Origin: Actinostola sp. cb2023
Lineage: Eukaryota > Cnidaria > Anthozoa > Actiniaria > Actinostolidae
DNA: 64,000 nt
NCBI GenBank assembly: GCA_033675265.1
Contig: JAUJYZ010001585.1
Location: 186,001 to 250,000 of the forward strand
Reading direction: 5' to 3'
The notes beneath the pieces were generated by a model. It saw only the letters and a list, made by a program, of their open reading frames with translations, was not told the origin of the DNA and did not search any database. Below, in pieces: positions 1 to 12,214 of this stretch (the stretch's first letter is position 1; each line of letters starts with the position of its first letter). The position numbers and the translations under genes are program-made.

Positions 1-1393
1 GCATAAGGGATATAAGATATGTAAATAAGAGGGGAGAGCATAAGGGATATAAGATATGTCAATAAGAGGGGAGAGCATAAGGGATATAAGATATGTCAAA
101 TAAGAGGGGAGAGCATAAGGGATATAAGATATGTCAATAAGAGGGGAGAGCATAAGGGATATAAGATATGTAAATAAGAGGGGAGAGCATAAGGGATATA
201 AGATATGTCAATAAGAGGGGAGAGCATAAGGGATATAAGATATGTAAATAAGAGGGGAGAGCATAAGGGATATAAGATATGTAAATAAGAGGGGAGAGCA
301 TAAGGGATATAAGATATGTCAATAAGAGGGGAGAGCATAAGGGATATAAGATATGTAAATAAGACTAGATGGGAGAGTATAAGGGATATAAGATATGTCA
401 ATAAGAGGGGAGAGCATAAGGGATATAAGATATGTCAATAAGAGGGGAGAGCATAAGGGATATAAGATATGTAAATAAGAGGGGAGAGCATAAGGGATAT
501 AAGATATGTCAATAAGAGGGGAGAGCATAAGGGATATAAGATATGTAAATAAGAGGGGAGAGCATAAGGGATATAAGATATGTAAATAAGAGGGGAGAGT
601 ATAAGGGATATAAGATATGTAAATAAGAGGGGAGAGCATAAGGGATATAAGATATGTCAATAAGAGGGGAGAGCATAAGGGATATAAGATATGTCAATAA
701 GAGGGGAGAGCATAAGGGATATAAGATATGTAAATAAGAGGGGAGAGCATAAGGGATATAAGATATGTCAATAAGAGGGGAGAGCATAAGGGATATAAGA
801 TATGTAAATAAGAGGGGAGAGTATAAGGGATATAAGATATGTAAATAAGAGGGGAGATCATAAGGGATATAAGATATGTTAATAAGACTAGAGGGGAGAG
901 CATAAGGGATATAAGATATGTAAATAAGAGGGGAGAGCATAAGGGATATAAGATATGTCAATAAGAGGGGAGAGCATAAGGGATATAAGATATGTCAATA
1001 AGAGGGGAGAGCATAAGGGATATAAGATATGTAAATAAGAGGGGAGAGCATAAGGGATATAAGATATGTCAATAAGACTAGAGGGGAGAGCATAAGGGAT
1101 ATAAGATATGTCAATAAGAGGGGAGAGCATAAGGGATATAAGATATGTAAATAAGAGGGGAGAGCATAAGGGATATAAGATATGTAAATAAGACTAGAGG
1201 GGACTGAGAGCATAAGGGAGGGGAAAGCATAAGGGATATAAGATATGTAAATGTAAATAAGACTAGAGGGGAGAGCATAAGGGATATAAGATATGTAAAT
1301 AAGAGGGAGAGCATAAGGGATATAAGATATGTAAATAAGAGGGAAGAGCATAAGGGATATAAGATAGAGGGGAGAGCATAAGGGATATAAGAT
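1..1393. repeat. 36-37 bp minisatellite array
   Basis: About 37 head-to-tail copies of a unit reading roughly AGAGCATAAGGGATATAAG followed by ATATGTAAATAAGAGGGG. Two main variants (GTAAATAAG and GTCAATAAG) are interspersed without strict alternation, and a rarer ACTAGA insertion appears near 364, 888, 1,075 and 1,190. The array starts at the window edge, so its full length is unknown. Reading frames across it translate to a repeating YLISLMLSPL-type peptide and are not genes. Confidence 0.97.
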
Positions 1394-1662
1394 CAGTTTT
1401 TCCCTATAACTGTTTTTTTTTCCTTTGTGTTATTTTTCGCTAACTGTCAGCCATGACTACTCAAAACGTGAACTGCAAAAAAAAAACAAAGCACACAACA
1501 AACAAAACAAAAAACAAAGATTGTTTTCCCCTTCAAATTGTGTTATTGAAGGGCAGTCCGGTATGCTAGGATACCGGCCCGTGGTCAGATATAGAAAATA
1601 CTGCCCGCTACAACAACCAATCAGAGCGCGCGATTTCTTAGGATACCGAACCCGAAAAAAAT
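1394..1662. other. Non-repetitive island inside the minisatellite
   Basis: This 270 bp stretch interrupts the 36-37 bp array, which resumes at 1,664-1,713. It is A-rich in the middle (about 1,476-1,520) and contains the motif CCAATCAGAGCGCGCG near 1,617, which also occurs in other repeats of the window. I see no coding potential. It may be an insertion or the old flank of the array. Confidence 0.5.
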
Positions 1663-1924
1663 AAATGTAAATAAGAGGGAAGAGCATAAGGGATATAAGA
1701 TATGTAAATAAGAGGGAATAGGATCAGGGTTTTGACACACCACTACCCGAAAACGCTCATAGTACCCCCCGCCCTCCCCGGCTCTGTCACAAAGCCTTTC
1801 CTGTTTTATTAATACTATAAATATATAACATGGCGTTGTTCCACGAGCAAGCTACACCGATCATTTCACGTCCTGATCTCTGCCTGGCTGCTTGACCTTG
1901 TTAAGCTCTGTTCATGTCTCATAC

Positions 1925-1965
1925 AACGATTTCCTGTATATAGATCAGGTATCATGTGTTATCAG
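1925..1965 (+). promoter_or_regulatory. Probable core promoter of secreted-protein gene A
   Basis: The region TTTCCTGTATATAGATCAGG followed by CATGTGTTATCAG is conserved in the minus-strand paralog near 10,450-10,490, where the matching sequence is CCTGTATAAAAATCACG, a better TATA box. The TATA-like box sits roughly 30 bp before the conserved TGTTATCAG. Conservation between paralogs just before a conserved noncoding exon supports a promoter. The exact start site is inferred. Confidence 0.45.
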
Positions 1966-2091
1966 AACTGTTGCATTTTACTCGCTCATTTGGTTCAGTG
2001 TTAACTCTCTGAACAAGGCTATTGTTCTCAGGCGATACACGTTGGTAGTTGATTCTCGTTTGTGCACTGAATCAATTCTACTTGAGAAAAG
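1960..2091 (+). other. 5' noncoding exon of secreted-protein gene A
   Basis: The sequence ends at AAAAG|GTAAGACT, a strong splice donor at 2,092. The last ~100 bp, including ACTCTCTGAACAAG and TCAATTCTACTTGAGAAAAG, are conserved in the paralog at 10,346-10,440. The next conserved block is an acceptor (TTAACAG at 2,661-2,667) ten bases before the start codon, so this is read as an untranslated first exon. The 5' end is approximate. Confidence 0.6.
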
Positions 2092-2196
2092 GTAAGACTG
2101 TATGCGCAACTGAGTGCATGCAACTACCAGCTTTTAAACCGACTTAGCTGTATACCCGGTGTATACGATGTGTGTAATGAGGGGGACGTTGGGGGT

Positions 2197-2460
2197 AGCT
2201 GATACCGCAATACCGCATCAGAAACATAAAAATACCGTAATACCGGATCTAAATTTGAAATTTGAAACAACAGTAGTAATGTTTTGGAAACCACCGAAAT
2301 ACGCTAAAGAAATTTGAATTTCACCTTATACCGTAGCCCAAAATCGCCAAATACCGCATTCCGCAGACCAGGGCGATACCGCAATACCGCATCTCGAAAT
2401 ATAAAATACCGTAATATCGCACAAAAAATCGACGGATACCGCAATACCGCGAGCCCCCAC
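2197..2460. repeat. Degenerate ATACCGCA-type repeats in intron 1
   Basis: Irregular copies of GATACCGCAATACCGCAT and variants (AATACCGTAATACCGG) fill intron 1 of secreted-protein gene A. The matching intron of the paralog (9,976-10,345) has no such block, so it expanded after the duplication or was lost from the other copy. Confidence 0.7.
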
Positions 2461-2676
2461 GTCCCCCTCTGTAATCTTTTCGAATCTTTGCAACACTGAG
2501 CCCATTACCGGTAACTGAATCCCCTGAGATCGGCTAAGGTTTATACACGGGACAACGTTTAACTACGAACAGTTTCGTGCAACTTGAAACGAGAAAATTC
2601 TCAGGATTCTTGACACTGAAATAGTGTGTTTTCTATTTACTCCAATTAAAGCTCTTTCTCTTAACAGGTCTAGATA

Positions 2677-4310
2677 ATGGCTAACGTATTGCTTATCGTT
2701 GGGTGCATTCTCGCTGCGACTGCTTGGTCGTCCATGGATGGTAATTAAAGCCTTTGTTTTATTTAACGAATGAACGCGTGAGATCCATACATTGATTTTC
2801 CATGTTCCCTCTCTGTTTTCAGGTGTCGAGGGAGCCGGCGCCAACAGGGGCTGGGTCAAAATGAACACCAAACACCTCGTCTGCTTCCAGGCCAAAGGAA
2901 ACCAATTCGGTAACTTCAGCAACCTTGTCATGTCTGGTTTAGTGGGAGCCATCAAACTGGTCCATCGGGCTGGCAGGGTGAGATGTGGAATTGGCGAACA
3001 ATACAACAGTCGATGGGGTTGTGCCAACAGAGCCTCTGCTCTTAATTTAGCGAATGTTGTAGGAACGGATCAGAACAACCACATTCTCTTCCCAAGAAAA
3101 GATCTCTTCGTGTAAGTTTTCCTTTATTATATCCCGACTACGTCCGCACACTTCACCCTGCTCAGTCCGTTCAGGGAGCAGTTACTTTGAAGTCGGGCGC
3201 ACCGGCACTATATATATCACGAATCGACCACGACTCGACTACGACTCGACTACGACTCGACTACGACTATACGACTCGATCACGACTCGACTACGACTCG
3301 ACTACGACTCGATCACGACTCGACTACGACTCGACTACGACTCGACCACAACTCGACTACGACTCAACTACGACTCGACTACGACTCGACTACGACTCGA
3401 CTACGACTCGACCACGACTCTACTATACGACTCGATCACGACTCGACTACGACTCGACTACAACTCGACCACGACTCGACCACAACTCGACTACGACTCG
3501 ACCACGACTCGACCACGACTCGACCACGACTCGACTACGACTCGACCACGACTCGAACACGACTCGACCACGACTCGACCACGACTATGACTCGACCACG
3601 ACTCGACCGGCTGTCGGACGCTATACGACTCGATTTTTGTATGGGACAGCACATGTTAAGATCACATGGGTTTTATGCATATATAGACTAATCTACAGGT
3701 GTCATTTTTTTAAACTATTAATCTAAGATTGGCTAGTTATTTTTCTAATAATCGGCGAGTGAAAGACTGCGCACCTCACACGAGTCGTAACGTCTACGAT
3801 TCTACGACTACGATTCAAATTTCGAATCTAGTAAACGTCGGCGATTAATTGCTCTAAAATCGGGTCGCAGAAGACCGCACACCTAGGATTAACCCCTTTA
3901 CTACAGTCAGTAAGTGCCGGGCCTGTCACGAAGTACAATATCTTTGCACTTTCGACGCCTAAGTCGCGACGCCTAAATAGATTTCTGGAATATTCTAGAC
4001 CTTTGATTGATTCTGTTCCTGAATCCACAGGCACAAAGCCGGCAACTGGTACTACCTTCCATTTACCCGCAACACCGCACCTGCCAGCGGCAACTGGTAC
4101 TACCTTCCATTTACCAACACCGCAACTACCAGCGAGCTCGTCTTTGCAGACTTGGGACGTCCCTTCTATTTCCCATATGGCCAGCAAATGAGGATTTGGT
4201 ATGGAGAAGATCTTGCTGGATGGACTGAAGCAGATAACTCTGGTCGTGCGTGTGTGGATGTGTACGCAAAGTTTGTTCTTAATCACGGCACAGATATAAA
4301 TGCTTTATAA
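2677..4310 (+). CDS. Small secreted protein, paralog A (3 coding exons)
   Basis: Coding exons are 2677-2740, 2823-3111 and 4031-4310, joined by consensus splice sites in phases 1 and 2, giving 210 residues. The protein starts with a signal peptide (MANVLLIVGCILAATAWSS), so it is predicted secreted. The mature part has four cysteines (in HLVCF, VRCGIG, RWGCAN, GRACVD), enough for two disulfides, and a conserved aromatic C-terminal region (GNWYYLPF, GRPFYFPYGQQMRIWYGEDL). A 14-16 residue block beginning GNWYYLPFT is tandemly duplicated here but single in the paralog. AATAAA lies at 4,419. I do not recognise a named domain; I associate it loosely with uncharacterised anthozoan secreted proteins. 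The gene structure is well supported by the inverted paralog at 8,632-9,964. Confidence 0.85.
3220..3630. repeat. 11 bp ACGACTCGACT minisatellite in intron 3 of gene A
   Basis: About 400 bp of an 11 bp unit alternating CTACGACTCGA and CCACGACTCGA. The same unit, much shorter (about 70 bp), lies at the equivalent place in the paralog's intron (9,205-9,278), so the seed repeat predates the gene duplication and has changed length in each copy. Confidence 0.93.
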
Positions 4311-4418
4311 CAAGAAACTCAGTCCCACTTTTATAACCTGATCATCCCGTGTCAACTACTATGGTATGCTATTAGTGTCAGTAGAAACAGGGAGGTGCAG
4401 TGGTGCACCCCCTGGTAT

Positions 4419-4424
4419 AAATAA
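4419..4424 (+). terminator. Polyadenylation signal of gene A
   Basis: A canonical AATAAA lies 109 bp after the stop codon of secreted-protein gene A, in GGTATAAATAAAGATT. No cDNA is available to confirm the cleavage site. Confidence 0.55.
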
Positions 4425-4691
4425 AGATTATTCAAAATCATCGCAGTGATTGAATTCAGTATTGCTCGGACCGAAAGGCCCCGAGCTGAGGAATGCAGTT
4501 CAGTGTCACAAAATTTTGGTCGGAGAGGTGTATCTGGGTGCACGAAAGACATGAGCAACATTGTCAAGGGGGAGAGGGGGTGTTACGGGGGGTTGGATAT
4601 GTAAGGGGGGTTCTCACGGTCTTGAACGTGTCGCCTTAGAAATACATACATACATATGCACATTCCCAACAGGTTTTGTCCAGGATTATCT

Positions 4692-5936
<1,245 letters not shown>

Positions 5937-6607
5937 CTTTTCCCCTTCTCCTTTTCCCCACCCCTCCCCCTCCTTCCCCCAGAGCCTGGCTATACGCAGG
6001 CTAGAGTTTCTTTGTCCAGACTTGGCAATTAGGTTGGACACTGCAGAAATTGATAAATTATCCTGATAAATAATAGTCAATAACTGTACTGTAGCTGAAT
6101 AGAATTATATAGTCGACCGCGATAAACTTTTCCCAAAACTCAACAGAAGCAAATTTTATCAATCCTCTTGAAAAAAATGACTCATCCAAAGAAAGCAGAG
6201 AGGGCCCTGGGGACGAGGTTGCGCAGAGGCTGATAAGCTATTTTAAATATTTCACATATTTAATATGCCAAGATGGCTTGTATACTTAACAAATTTACGA
6301 GCCGTTGTATGTACTCTTATTTACCACGGCTCTAAGCCAATGAGAGAGCGAGAAACTGACTAGTTGTGGTAAAAAGCATATTAGTGTTGGATTTTCATCT
6401 TACCTCGCTCGACTCCAGCAATGCCGCCATTTTATTTGGAAAAGCACGAGAATAGTCTCCTCTCTGTGTTGATCCATTGCCCGCTCTGTCCCGGTCCACA
6501 AGGGGAGAGTTTCAAACTGACACTATATCCCCCGCTCCCTGGGGACAATTCATCTCTCAAAAAGAAGAAAACGGCTTTGCAAAGCCCCCCGGAGGGACTC
6601 CCATGAT

Positions 6608-6698
6608 ATAAAGTGGTTGGGATGCTCGTCGGAAATTTTGAAAATGACCCTAAAAGGTACCTGAGTCTTGCCCAGGTGGGTGTGGCAACCAATAATTT
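6608..6698 (+). repeat. Left copy of 91 bp target-site duplication
   Basis: These 91 bp are repeated base for base at 8,160-8,250 and flank the LINE fragment exactly: the left copy ends where LINE coding sequence starts and the right copy starts just after the A-rich tail. This is the hallmark of target-primed insertion, with an unusually long duplication. Confidence 0.85.
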
Positions 6699-7913
6699 GG
6701 GACAATAAACCCGCCAAAATAAAAAAGAGAACCATTATCGGCAACAAAAAGGAAGGGGGACTAAATATGACATCGTTCGTACATATAGAAAAGACCCTTA
6801 AACTTGCGTGGGTTAAACGCCTTCTGGACGAAAAACAATCCGAATGGAAAATGATCCCCCGAAGTTATTTATCGAAATATGGAGGGTTGTTTCTGTTCTC
6901 GTGTGATTTTAACAAAAAAGAGCTCGTATTATCTAACACACCAAATTTCTATAAATGTATTTTGTCTTACACTCAGAATTTTAACGCGCTAAATCTCCAA
7001 AAACAAAATATTTTGAATTCATTCATTTGGAACAACAAACATATTAAAGTTGGCAACGCATCAGTTTTCTATAAATCATGGTTTGATAAGGGCGTTAAAT
7101 CTTTTGAAGATCTAATAGGACCCGGAAATAAGTTTATCAGTTTTTCTGAATTTACCAAAAAATACAACATAAATACTAATTTTTTAACGTATGGCGGTAT
7201 TGTTAATGCAGTTAGGAACAGAATAAAACAAAACAATTCGACCATAATACCAGAAAAACCACCTAATAATTTAACAAAAATGACAGTAAAAATAATAAGA
7301 CAGTTCTTTTCCAAAATTGAGTTTGAGCACCCCACAAATGAACCTTTAATTCTTAATGAAGGTTTTACACAAAAAGATCTAAACGCAATATATTCACTGC
7401 CGTTTAGCGTAACAAAAGAAATGAAATTATCAGTTTTCCAGTTTAAAATCATACACAATATACTTCCCTTGAATGATTACCTAAAAAAAGTAGGTATTAA
7501 AAATGATGATTCCTGTCCTTTTTGCATAGATAAAGAACGTCACACTTGCAAACACTTTTTCTATCTCTGTACGCACGCACGATATTTTTTGGAACAAATT
7601 TCAAAGTTGGTGGTCATCACACATTGATGCTAAGTCACAACTGAAACTTGATCTCGGAACAATCCTATATGGTCATTTATCCAACTTCAAATACTCTCTG
7701 TTTTTAAACCATCTAATTCTGATTGCAAAACAACATATGTATAATAGTTTCATTAATGAACAGAAATACACATTTCCATCATTTCTAAATCACGCAACCA
7801 ACAAATATCAAATTGAAAAAAGAATTGCATTATCATCTAATACAAAACAATTATCAAACGTTTTTGAAAAAAAATGGGCACCTTTTACCAATTTCCTGAG
7901 CAAAACTGCATAA
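6699..7913 (+). pseudogene. LINE ORF2 C-terminal fragment with one frameshift
   Basis: The frame runs from the truncation point through residues resembling the LINE thumb and C-terminal region to about 7,590. There a one-base shift is needed to continue into FWNKFQSWWSSHIDAK and DLGTILYGHL, which end at a stop at 7,911-7,913. Both halves match the expected order of L1-type C termini, so this is one broken gene. Only one obvious frameshift suggests a fairly young copy. Confidence 0.8.
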
Positions 7914-8112
7914 TACCAAACCTTCACTTACTTGCTGTTTTTCCTCTCATTCTACACTATATCATACCGTACCATACTATACTATACAATACTATATTAC
8001 TACACTATACTATTATTATATACAAAATTGTATTTGTATTATTACAACCATTGTAGTAAAAAATAACAAGAACATTTATTGTAACGATGTACTGATTATT
8101 ACTAAAAATAAT

Positions 8113-8143
<31 letters not shown>

Positions 8144-8159
8144 AATAAAAAAATAAAAA
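6699..8159 (+). mobile_element. 5'-truncated L1/Tx1-type LINE
   Basis: The insert encodes the C-terminal part of a non-LTR retrotransposon ORF2 and ends in an A-rich (ATAAA)n tail at about 8,100-8,159. The endonuclease and the reverse transcriptase catalytic core are missing, so the copy is dead on arrival. L1/Tx1 affinity is suggested by the motifs NKPAKIKKRTIIGNKKEGGL, KLAWVKRLL and a C-terminal zinc-knuckle-like CPFC...H..KHFFYLC segment. Confidence 0.85.
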
Positions 8160-8250
8160 ATAAAGTGGTTGGGATGCTCGTCGGAAATTTTGAAAATGAC
8201 CCTAAAAGGTACCTGAGTCTTGCCCAGGTGGGTGTGGCAACCAATAATTT
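8160..8250 (+). repeat. Right copy of 91 bp target-site duplication
   Basis: Identical to 6,608-6,698. Sequence continuing after 8,250 (TTTCCCCTAAAAGG) is the other half of the interrupted TIR element. Confidence 0.85.
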
Positions 8251-8631
8251 TTTCCCCTAAAAGGTACCAACTCTAAAGTGACAAAAGCTACAACTGTCAT
8301 TCCTGCTGTCAATTATCTTATCTCGGCTATCTTATTTACTGACAAACACCCTAAAATGTACCGGCTTAGTCTCTTGTGGTCCTTTTTGATTTGTGACATC
8401 CTAAGAGGTACCAAATCGCGAATCTGGACTCCTAAAAGTTACGACGAGCATCCCAACCACTTAGTTATATATGGGAGTACCCCCCGGGCCCTCGATCCCC
8501 TCCCCTTTTGGGAGGGCCTCCTCTTCACAGGCATCATCAAGGAAGTGGATTAGTTTAATTGACTCGAAATGATCCGATTATAAAAGTGACTGAGCTTCAC
8601 AACATCATTTCCGTGATACATGTTTAATTCA

Positions 8632-9326
8632 TCAAACAAACTTTGCGTACACATCCACACACGCACGACCAGAGTTATCTGATTCAGTGTGTCCATTAAG
8701 ATCTTCTCCATACCAAATCCTCATTTGCTGGCCATACGGAAAATAGAAGGGACGTCCCAAGTCTGCAAAGACGAGCTCGCTGGAACTTGCGGTGTTGGTA
8801 AATGGAAGGTAGTACCAGTTGCCGGCTTTGTACCTGTGGATTCAGGAACAGAATTATTCAAATGTCTAGAATATTCCATACATATATATGCATCGACAGT
8901 GCAAAGATATTGGAATACTTCGTGACAGGCCCTGCACTTCTAAAGCCGGTCGACGACGTACACTCTACGCCTGACTGTAGTAATTAAGAGGTTAATCCTA
9001 GGTGGGCGGTCATCTACAACCGATGTTTAGACTAAAAAAGTTGTATCGTAGACATTACGACTTGTGTGCGGTGCGCAGTCTTTCACTCGCCCATTACTAA
9101 AAATAATTAATTTTTCCTACATAGATAGATTAGTCTATATATGCATTTAACCCATACGCAAATGCCCGACTATATTAACATGTGCGGCCCCGTATTGCGC
9201 AAGACAGTCGAGTCGTGGTCGAGTCGTGGTCGAGTCGTGGTCGAGTCGTGGCCGAGTCGTGGCCGAGTCGTGGTCGAGTAAATGTAAATGCGCCCATGGT
9301 GAAAGCGGATGCAGTGAATGATAACG

Positions 9327-9366
<40 letters not shown>

Positions 9367-9964
9367 TGATGATGATGATGATGATAATAATGATGATGAT
9401 GATGATAATAATAATGATGATGATGATGATCATAATAATGATGATGATGATGATGATGCATCATCATCATCATCATCATAATAATAATAATATTGATAAT
9501 TTCTTGTCAATGTGAAAGGAAAACTTACTCGATAATCTCTTTTCTTGGGAAGAGAATGTGGTTGTTCTCGTCCGTTCCTACAACATTCAGCGGGAATTTA
9601 TTGACAGAGCCATGGTCGGCACAGCCCCATCGACTGTTGTGTTTTATGTTAGTTGCACATCTCACCCAGCCAGACCTATGGACCAGTTTGATGGCTCCCA
9701 CTAAACCAGACATGACATGGTTGCTGAAGTTACCGTAACGGTTTCCTCTGGTCTCAAAGCAGACGAGGTGCTTGGTGTTCATTTTGACCCAACCCCCGGT
9801 GGCGGCTCCCTCGACACCTGAAAACAGAGAGGGAACATGGAAAATCAATGGATCTCGCGAGCTTCTCGCGCGTTCATTCAGTCAAACGAAGGCTTACCAT
9901 CCATGGAAATCGACCAAACAGTTGCAGCGAGAATGCACCCAAAGATGAGCAATACGTTCGCCAT
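8632..9964 (-). CDS. Small secreted protein, paralog B (3 coding exons)
   Basis: On the minus strand the coding exons are 9964-9898, 9817-9529 and 8833-8632, with the same phases and splice consensus as paralog A, giving 185 residues. It starts with signal peptide MANVLLIFGCILAATVWS. The four mature cysteines and the motifs GNWYYLPFTNTA and GRPFYFPYGQQMRIWYGEDL are kept. It lacks the internal duplication of GNWYYLPF and stops right after VDVYAKFV, ten residues earlier than A. Many differences (FETRGNRYGNFSN against FQAKGNQFGNFSN) show it is an old or fast-evolving duplicate, not an assembly duplicate. Function unknown; predicted extracellular. Confidence 0.85.
9205..9278. repeat. 11 bp minisatellite in intron 3 of gene B
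   Basis: Six to seven copies of GAGTCGTGGTC, the reverse complement of the unit in intron 3 of paralog A. It marks the homologous intron. Confidence 0.9.
9318..9495. repeat. (AAT)n/(GAT)n/(CAT)n trinucleotide tract
   Basis: A compound microsatellite within intron 3 of secreted-protein gene B. Reading frames give runs of N, D, I, M, H or S and are not proteins. Confidence 0.97.
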
Positions 9965-10345
9965 AATGTATAGACCTGTTAAGAGAAAGACTTGGAGTAA
10001 ACTATTGATTTTTGTTGTTGTGGACTTTACGCGCATCAACGTTACGCAAAACAGTTTGTGGTTAAAAGTTGTCCCGCGTATAACCTTAATTTAATAGGTC
10101 TTGTATTAGAACTTGTAGAAGAACGCCGGGATTTGCCATTAACGCGCATTTTCCATGGGCTATTGCCCATCAAAAATCGTCTTTTGAGCCATTTTTGCGC
10201 ATTTTGCAAATAGGCTGTTCTCTGACGCACATCGTGTACAGCTAAGTCAGTTTAAAAGCTGGTAGCGGCATGCATGCACTGAAGTACTATTCATACTATG
10301 GAAACACTATCTATTATACTACTGGAACCACAGTTGCAGTCTTAC

Positions 10346-10440
10346 CTTTTCTCAAGTAGAATTGATTGCACAAACGAGAAACGTGTGTCGCCTGATAACA
10401 ATAGACTTGTTCAGAGAGTTTATAACTAAATGAGCGAGTT
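10346..10440 (-). other. 5' noncoding exon of secreted-protein gene B
   Basis: On the minus strand this block ends AGAAAAG|GTAAGACTG, with the donor at 10,345, and matches the noncoding exon of paralog A. The acceptor of the next exon is at 9,976-9,978 (AACAG). The 5' boundary is estimated from the TATA box upstream. Confidence 0.6.
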
Positions 10441-10449
10441 ACAACAGTT

Positions 10450-10490
10450 TATATAACACATGAAACGTGATTTTTATACAGGAAAGCGTT
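10450..10490 (-). promoter_or_regulatory. Probable core promoter of secreted-protein gene B
   Basis: On the minus strand CCTGTATAAAAATCACG gives a good TATA box, aligned with CCTGTATATAGATCAGG of paralog A. Upstream conservation between the paralogs extends through GGCTGCTTGACCT. Confidence 0.5.
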
Positions 10491-11097
10491 GTATTATACA
10501 TGCTGTAAAGCAGCTTAAACGAGGTCAAGCAGCCGGGGTAGAGATCAGAACGGAGGCGAAGAATGAAACTGACACTTGTCTGAAATGATAGCGTTGCTTG
10601 TTCGCTTCGTAGAAAAAGAGGAACCTGGAACGACGTCACGTTACATGTATAGTACGTAACAGGAAAGGCTTTGTAACAGGCAGGTTTCATGACAGCTTTA
10701 CACTAACGTTTCACTTGATGATCCTCGTTAGGATGTCTTCTCATTCTCTGAACAACGTATGATACAAGCTGTACAGCATAATTTCCACCCATTATATTGG
10801 AACTACAATAATTGTAGCCTGATTATCGGACGGCACGCGCGTATGGCGTTAACCTCTGATCGGCACTTTTGTTTCCTGTGTCATCCGATATTCATGTTGG
10901 AACACGAAACTATAAATTAAGTGCCTACTATTACTAATTAGCGTTTCAGTCACTCCAGCCTCTACAGACGATGATTGAAATAGTGGCTTTTTTTAATGTG
11001 CCATAATGTTGAATTAGCAAACTGTGTGATTCAGTGAAAATGGGTGGGTCAAGGAAAAAAATAAAACCAATTCAAATCTTGCTGCTGACCTGCGAAG

Positions 11098-11402
11098 GTC
11101 AGCCGCTGATGACCACCACGGGCTATGGGTAACATTGTCTATTGTATGCGGAAAAGTATCCATATTTTTGAGCATTTTGTATGTGCTATATTAAAAATCG
11201 TCATTTTCGGCCATTTTTGAGCATTTTTCATGGGCTATAATCCATCAAAATACGTCATTTTGGGCCATTTCTAAGTATTTTGCATGGCTGATAGTCCATT
11301 GAAAAACGTCATTTTACGTCATTTGCGCGCGCGCCACCCCAAAATGCGGCTGACCACCACAGGCTATGGGTAACACTGTCTATTGTATGCGGAAAAGTAT
11401 CG
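11098..11402. repeat. Direct repeat around minisatellite copies
   Basis: A segment containing GGCTATGGGTAACA and TTGTATGCGGAAAAGTATC occurs at about 11,105-11,162 and 11,347-11,402. Between them are three copies of the GGGCCATTTTTGAGCATTTT minisatellite. No coding sequence seen. Confidence 0.75.
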
Positions 11403-11574
11403 ATATGTAATGCTCTTTAGGAGTGAAAGAAAAGTGTCGCTCTGTCTCCAAGTCACATCAGTGTTGTGCTGGTTGCTTTCCTTTTTTTCGGAAGCTTGTG
11501 CTCTTCGATTAATGCATGGCTTTTCGGAATTCTTGCGCTTTAAAATTTGCTCTCAGCAAAGTTTCCATCATATC

Positions 11575-11830
11575 ATACGTGATTTATACAGGAAAGCGTT
11601 GTATGATACATGATGTTCTACCCTGGCTGCTTGACCTTGTTTAATCTCTACATGTATCATATGTAGAGCTTTTAAAAACAAGGTCAAGCAGCCAGGGTAT
11701 AGACATTAGCTGAGACCGGAGGCGGTAAAATAAACAATTCTCTGAAATGAGAACGCAGCTTGCACGCTCGTTTCCTAGAAAAAAGAGGAACCTGGAACGA
11801 CGCCACGTTACATGTACATGTCATTTTTGA
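11575..11830 (-). other. Third, orphan copy of the secreted-gene upstream region
   Basis: TTATACAGGAAAGCGTTGTA and GAGGAACCTGGAACGACG match the upstream region of secreted-protein gene B at 10,475-10,650 in the same orientation. An inverted piece (GGCTGCTTGACCTTGTTTAA against AACAAGGTCAAGCAGCC) adds a hairpin. No exons follow, so it is a promoter fragment without a gene. Confidence 0.65.
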
Positions 11831-12214
11831 GCATTTTTCATGGGCTATAGTCCTTGAAAATCGTCAGTTCAGTTGAGCCATTTTTGAGCATTTTCCATGG
11901 GCACTGAATAGTCCATTGAAAATCGTCATTTTGAGCCATTTTTGAGCATTATCCCACAGGGAGCCCAAGCTCATTATCTGTGAAGACCGTTGTTTAATTT
12001 GCATATTTACAGTAAATGTATGTTGCTTTAAAACATCCCTCTGTATTTCAAGATTTTTCGTACATAATCAAACTTTTTTTTCACTGTAATGTGTTGTTCT
12101 TACTACTTTCGATGCTGTGACGGCGTTTCAGCGCCATTAGAGAAGACCGTTGTTTAATTTGCATATTTACAGTAAATGTATGTGGCTTTAAAGAGGGTAT
12201 GGATGGGGTTAATA

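Larger units (their letters stand above)
6611..8462. mobile_element. Short TIR element (about 300 bp) interrupted by a LINE
   Basis: A 21 bp terminal inverted repeat, AAGTGGTTGGGATGCTCGTC plus G, lies at 6,611-6,631 and in reverse complement at 8,442-8,462. With the LINE and one copy of its target duplication removed, the element is about 300 bp and has internal copies of CCTAAAAGGTACC. It has no coding capacity and is best called a MITE of unknown superfamily. Flanks are TA-rich, so the exact target duplication is unclear. Confidence 0.75.

Noticed and set aside
1..1393. CRISPR-like array of ~37 bp repeats
   Set aside because: The copies are contiguous with no unique spacers, and the window is eukaryotic. 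It is a minisatellite.
9147..9515. Poly-His/Met/Asp frames
   Set aside because: They come from trinucleotide repeats in an intron.
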